A stretch of 16,795 bases of DNA from an uncultured Chloroflexota bacterium (lineage in GTDB: Bacteria > Chloroflexota > Anaerolineae > B4-G1 > DUEL01). Shown piece by piece: positions 13,630 through 16,795 of this stretch. Every line of letters starts with the position of its first letter. Position 1 is the stretch's first letter. The notes under the pieces are model-generated. The model worked only from the letters and a program-made list of their open reading frames with translations. It ran no database searches and was not told the origin of the DNA. The stretch spans positions 1 to 16,795 of the forward strand of contig CAKZOY010000527.1 in NCBI GenBank assembly GCA_937138275.1, read 5' to 3'. A program made the translations under genes and the position numbers.

Positions 13630-14490
13630 CTACGCGGTGGGCACCGCGGTTTCCATCCCGCTCACTATCCGGCAGACCTCCGCCAGGCCCGGCGCCGGAA
13701 CGCCCGGACGGGAGAGGTCGCCCGTCCTTCCGGCATCCTCCAGCGCCCCGCGCACCTGCTGGACCAGGATCGCGCAGAGCGGCGTCTCGGCGATCTGCGG
13801 CGCCCGCGGACGCGGGAGAGGGATGGCGATCTCCGCGGCGACCGTCGCCGGACGGGGGGTCAGGACCAGCACCCGGTCGGAGAGAAGGACCGCCTCCGAA
13901 ACGGAGTGGGTGACCATAAGCACCGTCGGGCGGCGGGCCTCCCAGATGCGCAGCAACTCCTGCCCCATCTGCTCCCGCGTCAGCGCGTCCAGGGAGCCGA
14001 AGGGCTCATCCAGAAGGAGCAGGGAAGGGTTAGAGGCCAGCGCCCGCGCCAGCGCCACCCGCTGGGCCATTCCCCCGGAAAGGTGCGCCGGGTAGGCCCG
14101 TTCAAAGCCCGCCAGCCCCACCCAGCGGAGCAGTTCCCGGGCCCGCTGACGCGCGTCCCGAGAGGGAGACCCGTCCACCTCCAGAGGAAGCGCGACGTTG
14201 GCCTCCGCCGTCCGCCAGGGGAGCAGCGCGGGTTTCTGAAAGAGGATGCCGATCCGGCGCGAAGGACGGGTCACCTCCTCCCCGTTCAGCAGCACCCGCC
14301 CGGCGACCGGGCGGGCCAGCCCGGCGATCAGCCGCAACAGGGTCGTCTTGCCGCAACCGGAGGGGCCGATGATGGAGACGAATTCCCCCTCCTCCACCTG
14401 GAACGAGACATCCCGCAGGACGTCCAGGCGGCCGTTCTGGCCGGAGTACGCCATGCGCAGATTTTCCACCTTCAGCACCGGACCGGGCAT
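13630..14490 (-). CDS. ABC transporter ATPase of the riboflavin-precursor importer
   Basis: A 286-residue cytoplasmic nucleotide-binding subunit of the nitrate/taurine (NitT/TauT) type. It carries Walker A GPSGCGKTT (42-50), Q-loop Q85, signature LSGGMAQRVALARAL (137-151), Walker B LLLLDEPFGSLDA (157-169) and H-loop H195. The C-terminal 60 residues form the usual extension of this subfamily. It is the third gene of the FMN-riboswitch operon: GAGG overlapping the upstream stop serves as ribosome-binding site (AGGAGG, 5 nt before ATG 14490), so it is tightly coupled to the binding-protein gene. It should energise flavin or flavin-precursor uptake through the adjacent permease. Assignment of substrate rests on the riboswitch, not on this subunit. 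Confidence 0.93.
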   Translation of the reverse strand: MPGPVLKVENLRMAYSGQNGRLDVLRDVSFQVEEGEFVSIIGPSGCGKTTLLRLIAGLARPVAGRVLLNGEEVTRPSRRIGILFQKPALLPWRTAEANVALPLEVDGSPSRDARQRARELLRWVGLAGFERAYPAHLSGGMAQRVALARALASNPSLLLLDEPFGSLDALTREQMGQELLRIWEARRPTVLMVTHSVSEAVLLSDRVLVLTPRPATVAAEIAIPLPRPRAPQIAETPLCAILVQQVRGALEDAGRTGDLSRPGVPAPGLAEVCRIVSGMETAVPTA

Positions 14491-14499
14491 CGTTTCCTC

Positions 14500-15462
14500 C
14501 TACGGTAGAAATTCGTTGGTGAAGGCTTTTTCCACCTCCACCGGGCCGGAGAGCAGTCCGGCCCCCTGCATGACCTCCGCCATCTGCTGCCAGGCCGTGG
14601 GGTCGGACCAGCCCAACCGTTCCCCCCGCCAGTAGTCCATAGACGCATCCAGCACGGCCCGCTGGACTGCTTCGTTCTGGTCCAGCCCCTCTACATACTT
14701 CCGGCAGATTTCAAAGGCGGCGTCGGGATCGGCGAGGGTATCCGAGAGCCCCCGCAGGAAGGCACGGACGAACCGCCGCACCAGGTCCGGTCGCTCCCGA
14801 AGCATCTTCTCGCTGGTAATTACCCCATTGGATACCAGCGGGGTCTGGTCAGCCACCAGGAAGAGCATGACCGGATAGCCGGACTGGATCAGTTGGACCG
14901 GTTCGTTGTTGGCGTAGACCACCGCCGCGTCCACCCGGCGCTCCACCAGGTTGGCAACCTGGGTGTAGCCGATCACTTCCAGACGGACGTCCTCGTCCTT
15001 CAACCCCGCCGCGGAGGCGAGGGCCCGCCAGCCGATGTAACTGGCGCCGAAGGTCTCCGGGATGCCCACTTTGCGACCGCGCAGGTCAGCGGGGGTGCGG
15101 ATGCCGCTATCCTCCAGCGCCACCACCCCCACCGGGAACCGTTGCCACCAGCCCGCCACGGTCACCACGGGGATACCCTGCGACCGGGCCAGGAGGACCT
15201 GGTCGCCGCTGGCGATGGCGAAGGGGAGTTCCCCCGCCCCCACCAGCCGCACGCCGTCGGTCTCCCAACTGTAGTCAAACGAGAGGGTGAGCCCTTCTTC
15301 GGCGAAGTAGCCCTTCTCTACAGCCACGTACCAGGGGGCGAACTGGACGTTGGCGACGAAGCCCATCGGCAGGCGGATTTCCTCGGCCTGCCGGGGCCGG
15401 GAACAGGCCCCGAGGGCGAACAGGAAGGAGAGCAGGACGATGAGAGTGATCCACTTTTTCAC
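14500..15462 (-). CDS. ribY: RibY-like substrate-binding lipoprotein (NMT1/THI5-type)
   Basis: A 320-residue periplasmic or surface-tethered binding protein. The signal peptide ends in the lipobox L-G-A-C (Cys20). The mature part has the NMT1/THI5 fold pattern: GFVANVQFAPWYVAVEKGYF (34-53), GVRLVGAGELPFAIASGDQV in the first lobe, DLRGRKVGIPETFGASYIGW, and NLVERRVDAAVVYANNEPVQ. Relatives bind pyrimidine/thiamine precursors, nitrate or sulfonates, but an FMN riboswitch ahead of the operon points to riboflavin or a precursor, as for RibY described in Chloroflexi. The start is GTG 15462 with GGAGG 5 nt upstream, 23 nt after the permease stop. Confidence 0.85.
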   Translation of the reverse strand: MKKWITLIVLLSFLFALGACSRPRQAEEIRLPMGFVANVQFAPWYVAVEKGYFAEEGLTLSFDYSWETDGVRLVGAGELPFAIASGDQVLLARSQGIPVVTVAGWWQRFPVGVVALEDSGIRTPADLRGRKVGIPETFGASYIGWRALASAAGLKDEDVRLEVIGYTQVANLVERRVDAAVVYANNEPVQLIQSGYPVMLFLVADQTPLVSNGVITSEKMLRERPDLVRRFVRAFLRGLSDTLADPDAAFEICRKYVEGLDQNEAVQRAVLDASMDYWRGERLGWSDPTAWQQMAEVMQGAGLLSGPVEVEKAFTNEFLP

Positions 15463-15485
15463 TGTGACCTCCGTACCGAATGGAT

Positions 15486-16241
15486 TTAACGCCCCCGGAG
15501 CAGGATGCGCTCGGCCAGGACGACCCCGCCGTAGAGCAACTGGGCCATCAGCACCAGCGCGCCGATGCCGACGAAGACCAGGGGGGTGTCGTAGAGTTGC
15601 TGGCCCTGCTTGATGAGATATCCCAGCCCCCGATTAGAGGCGACGAACTCTCCGACGACCGCCCCGATGACGGCCAGCGTTGCGCCGATTTTGAGCCCGC
15701 CGAAGAGGACCTGCAGGGCGGCCGGGACCTCCAGAATCCAGAGGGTCTGCCAGCGGCTGGCCTCCAGCGCCCGCAGCAGGTCCCGCAGGTCCGGGTCCAC
15801 CGACCGCACCCCGACGATGGTGTTGACCAGGACGGGGAAGAAGACGATGAGCGCCGAGATGAGCATCTTGGATAGGAAGCCCGTGCCGAACCAGATGACC
15901 AGCAGGGGAGCGACGGCGACGACCGGGACGGCCTGGGAGGCGACGATGTAGGGGGCCAGCAGCCGTTCGGCCAGAGGGGAGTGGGAAAGGGCGTAGCCCA
16001 GGGCCATCGCCAGGGCCGTTCCCAGCCCCAATCCGGCCAGCACCTCCCCCAGGGTCACCCCGGCGTGGCGCCAGAGGGAGTTGTCGGCCAGGAGCACCCC
16101 CAGCCGCCGGAGCACGTCCTCCGGAGAGGGAAGGATGAAGGGCGGGTATCCCCCCAGGCGGACGATTCCCTCCCAGAGGGCCAGGAAGGCCAGGAAACTG
16201 GCGCCCGCGATGGCGGCCCGGCGGATCGTCGCATGCTTCAT
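15486..16241 (-). CDS. ribX: RibX-like ABC transporter permease
   Basis: A 251-residue inner-membrane protein with about six hydrophobic segments (for example AIAGASFLAFLALWEGIV, the stretch APLLVIWFGTGFLSKMLISA, and a final VFVGIGALVLMAQLLYGGVV). The cytoplasmic EAA-loop reads LEASRWQTLWILEVPAALQ and is followed by GGLKIGATLAVIGAVVGEF, typical of NitT/TauT-type permeases. It would form the channel for the binding protein and ATPase encoded downstream. I chose ATG 16241 because GGGGGTG lies just upstream; the earlier GTG at 16277 lies inside a terminator hairpin. Being first behind the FMN riboswitch, it and the whole operon should be shut off when FMN is abundant. Confidence 0.9.
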   Translation of the reverse strand: MKHATIRRAAIAGASFLAFLALWEGIVRLGGYPPFILPSPEDVLRRLGVLLADNSLWRHAGVTLGEVLAGLGLGTALAMALGYALSHSPLAERLLAPYIVASQAVPVVAVAPLLVIWFGTGFLSKMLISALIVFFPVLVNTIVGVRSVDPDLRDLLRALEASRWQTLWILEVPAALQVLFGGLKIGATLAVIGAVVGEFVASNRGLGYLIKQGQQLYDTPLVFVGIGALVLMAQLLYGGVVLAERILLRGR

Positions 16242-16252
16242 CGTCACCCCCG

Positions 16253-16286
16253 AAACAAAAGCCCCGCAGGTAGACACCTGCGGGGC
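16253..16286 (-). terminator. Second intrinsic terminator of the FMN leader (T2)
   Basis: An 11-bp perfect stem (16261-16271 with 16276-16286, loop of 4) followed on the minus strand by TTTTGTTT, then within a few bases the permease ribosome site GGGGGTG and ATG. Read-through of T1 would meet this second barrier. Its 5' arm GCCCCGCAGG is similar to that of T1, so the aptamer strand might also pair with it partially. Confidence 0.7.
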
Positions 16287-16304
16287 AGAGGTGCGCGGCC
16301 CACG

Positions 16305-16335
16305 AAAAAGCCCCGAAGGACGGGGCCTTCGGGGC
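16305..16335 (-). terminator. First intrinsic terminator of the FMN leader (T1)
   Basis: A 10-bp perfect stem (GCCCCGAAGG/CCTTCGGGGC, loop of 6) followed by TTTTT on the minus strand. Its 5' arm is fully complementary to the 5' aptamer strand CCTTCGGGGC (16555-16546), which gives an antiterminator alternative. Confidence 0.8.
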
Positions 16336-16373
16336 GATGCGCGCGGGACGGCGCACTGTATCCGTCACCTCGT

Positions 16374-16399
16374 CGCTCAGGCCCCAGCGGGCCTGAGCG
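16374..16399 (-). other. Extra hairpin between the FMN aptamer and T1
   Basis: A perfect 11-bp inverted repeat (16374-16384 with 16389-16399, 4-nt loop) lies 9 nt after the aptamer. No U-tract follows. It may insulate the aptamer from the terminators or slow RNA polymerase during folding. Confidence 0.5.
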
Positions 16400-16408
16400 G
16401 CGCTTTCC

Positions 16409-16557
16409 CACCTTCTCCCATCCGGACTTTCACCGTCGGCTCCGGAATGGACGGCGGTGCCGTCTTCACCGGATCGGCCGCATTGCTGCGGTTAGCGGGC
16501 TCGGCAGGCGGGGCCTGCCCTACCGCCGGTCGGGAATTTCACCCTGCCCCGAAGGTG
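16409..16557 (-). promoter_or_regulatory. FMN riboswitch aptamer (RFN element)
   Basis: The minus strand carries the RFN consensus blocks in order: TTCGGGGCAGGGTGAAATTC, then CCGACCGGCGGTAGG, a variable arm GGCAGGC...GCCTGCC, GATCCGGTG, GCCGACGGTGAAAGTCCGGA and TGGGAGAAGG. P1 is closed by CACCTTC (16557-16551) with GAAGGTG (16415-16409), 7 bp. The aptamer binds FMN and in bacteria controls riboflavin synthesis or transport. Here it precedes ribX-ribY-ATPase with two terminators, implying transcriptional OFF control. Confidence 0.95.
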
Positions 16558-16568
16558 TTGGTGATGCA

Positions 16569-16596
16569 ATTCTACCACATCTCTCCTTGTTGTCAA
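16569..16596 (-). promoter_or_regulatory. Sigma70-type promoter of the flavin transporter operon
   Basis: On the minus strand TTGACA (16596-16591), 16 nt, TAGAAT (16574-16569). The transcript should start near 16562, only a few nucleotides before aptamer P1, so the riboswitch is at the very 5' end. Confidence 0.75.
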
Positions 16597-16621
16597 GAAA
16601 GCGTGTTTCCGGTCCGGGGCT

Positions 16622-16713
16622 TGTGCGGCAAACCATTTCGGGAGAGCGGCGCGCCCGTGGAAAAAAGAGAGTGGGGTTTGTGGGGGCGGCGAAGCCGCCC
16701 CCACAAACCCCAC
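16622..16713. repeat. Dispersed intergenic hairpin element, copy B
   Basis: The flank (16622-16670) aligns with copy A with scattered substitutions and small indels. The perfect 20-bp stem 16671-16690 with 16694-16713 has a GAA triloop. Relative to copy A one stem pair changes from A-T to G-C on both arms together. It lies between the riboswitch promoter and the outward promoter at the window edge. No gene is visible from 16598 to the right end. Confidence 0.8.
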
Positions 16714-16768
16714 ACCCCACCCCTTTTCCATGCGGGGCGAATTGCTGCGCAAGCCCCTCAGCGGGGGC

Positions 16769-16795
16769 TTGACAAGAATTCCGTTTGCTGTATAA
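16769..16795 (+). promoter_or_regulatory. Strong outward promoter at the right edge
   Basis: A perfect TTGACA (16769-16774), 16 nt, then TATAA at 16791-16795 where the window ends. A 7-bp inverted repeat AAGCCCC/GGGGCTT (16751-16770) overlaps the -35 box and could be an operator or a terminator remnant. The controlled gene lies outside the window. Confidence 0.55.

Noticed and set aside
11978..14095. Long open frame (705 codons) on the plus strand across enolase
   Set aside because: It is antisense to an unmistakable enolase and part of the ABC ATPase; no motif or ribosome site supports it.
16241..16277. Earlier GTG start for the permease
   Set aside because: The GTG lies inside terminator hairpin T2, and the good ribosome site GGGGGTG serves the ATG at 16241.
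16492..16752. Small minus-strand frames across copy B resembling the one at 8158-8409
   Set aside because: Their shared peptide similarity comes from the repeated intergenic hairpin element, not from a protein family.

Overview
The window looks like a chromosomal segment of a high-GC member of the Chloroflexota (Anaerolineae/Thermoflexia-like). The grounds are lipoproteins with proline/threonine-rich linkers after the lipid-anchor cysteine, a prokaryotic translin, an FMN-riboswitch-controlled RibXY-type flavin transporter, and a pair of uncharacterised winged-helix-type proteins whose like I recall from that phylum. This assignment is inference from gene content; no marker gene was searched. 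All coding regions read as housekeeping or accessory chromosomal genes. I see no phage, transposase, CRISPR array or plasmid functions.

Layout, left to right. 28-2886 (minus): a serine-palmitoyltransferase-like alpha-oxoamine synthase followed 6 nt later by a lipoprotein of the CapA metallophosphatase-like family. 2968-3478 (plus): a good promoter in front of a frameshifted, truncated CAP/SCP-domain secreted protein (pseudogene), whose tail carries the promoter of the next gene. 3475-5928 (plus): a large lipid-anchored lytic transglycosylase with a TPR-type superhelix and a C-terminal SLT domain. 6007-6079 (minus): tRNA-Arg(UCU) with its own terminator. 6134-8170 (minus): two coupled genes of unknown function, both apparently nucleic-acid-binding, behind a near-consensus promoter and a roughly 90-nt leader.

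8422-13520 (minus): a probable transcription unit running enolase, triple-PPC-domain lipoprotein, pyruvate kinase (with the sequence signature of a K+-independent enzyme), translin-family protein. The last two steps of lower glycolysis are therefore encoded together with a cell-surface protein and a putative RNA/ssDNA-binding protein.

13630-16596 (minus): a riboflavin-precursor ABC importer operon (permease RibX, lipoprotein RibY, ATPase) expressed from a TTGACA/TAGAAT promoter through a complete FMN riboswitch followed by two intrinsic terminators. The first terminator's 5' arm is exactly complementary to the 5' strand of aptamer stem P1, so the regulatory switch can be read from the sequence.

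Two copies of a dispersed intergenic element (about 44 nt of conserved flank plus a perfect 20-bp hairpin with one covarying pair) lie at 8321-8407 and 16622-16713. The right edge ends in a strong promoter directed out of the window. The most interesting unexplained items are the two-gene module at 6134-8170, the covarying hairpin repeat, and the glycolysis/translin operon.
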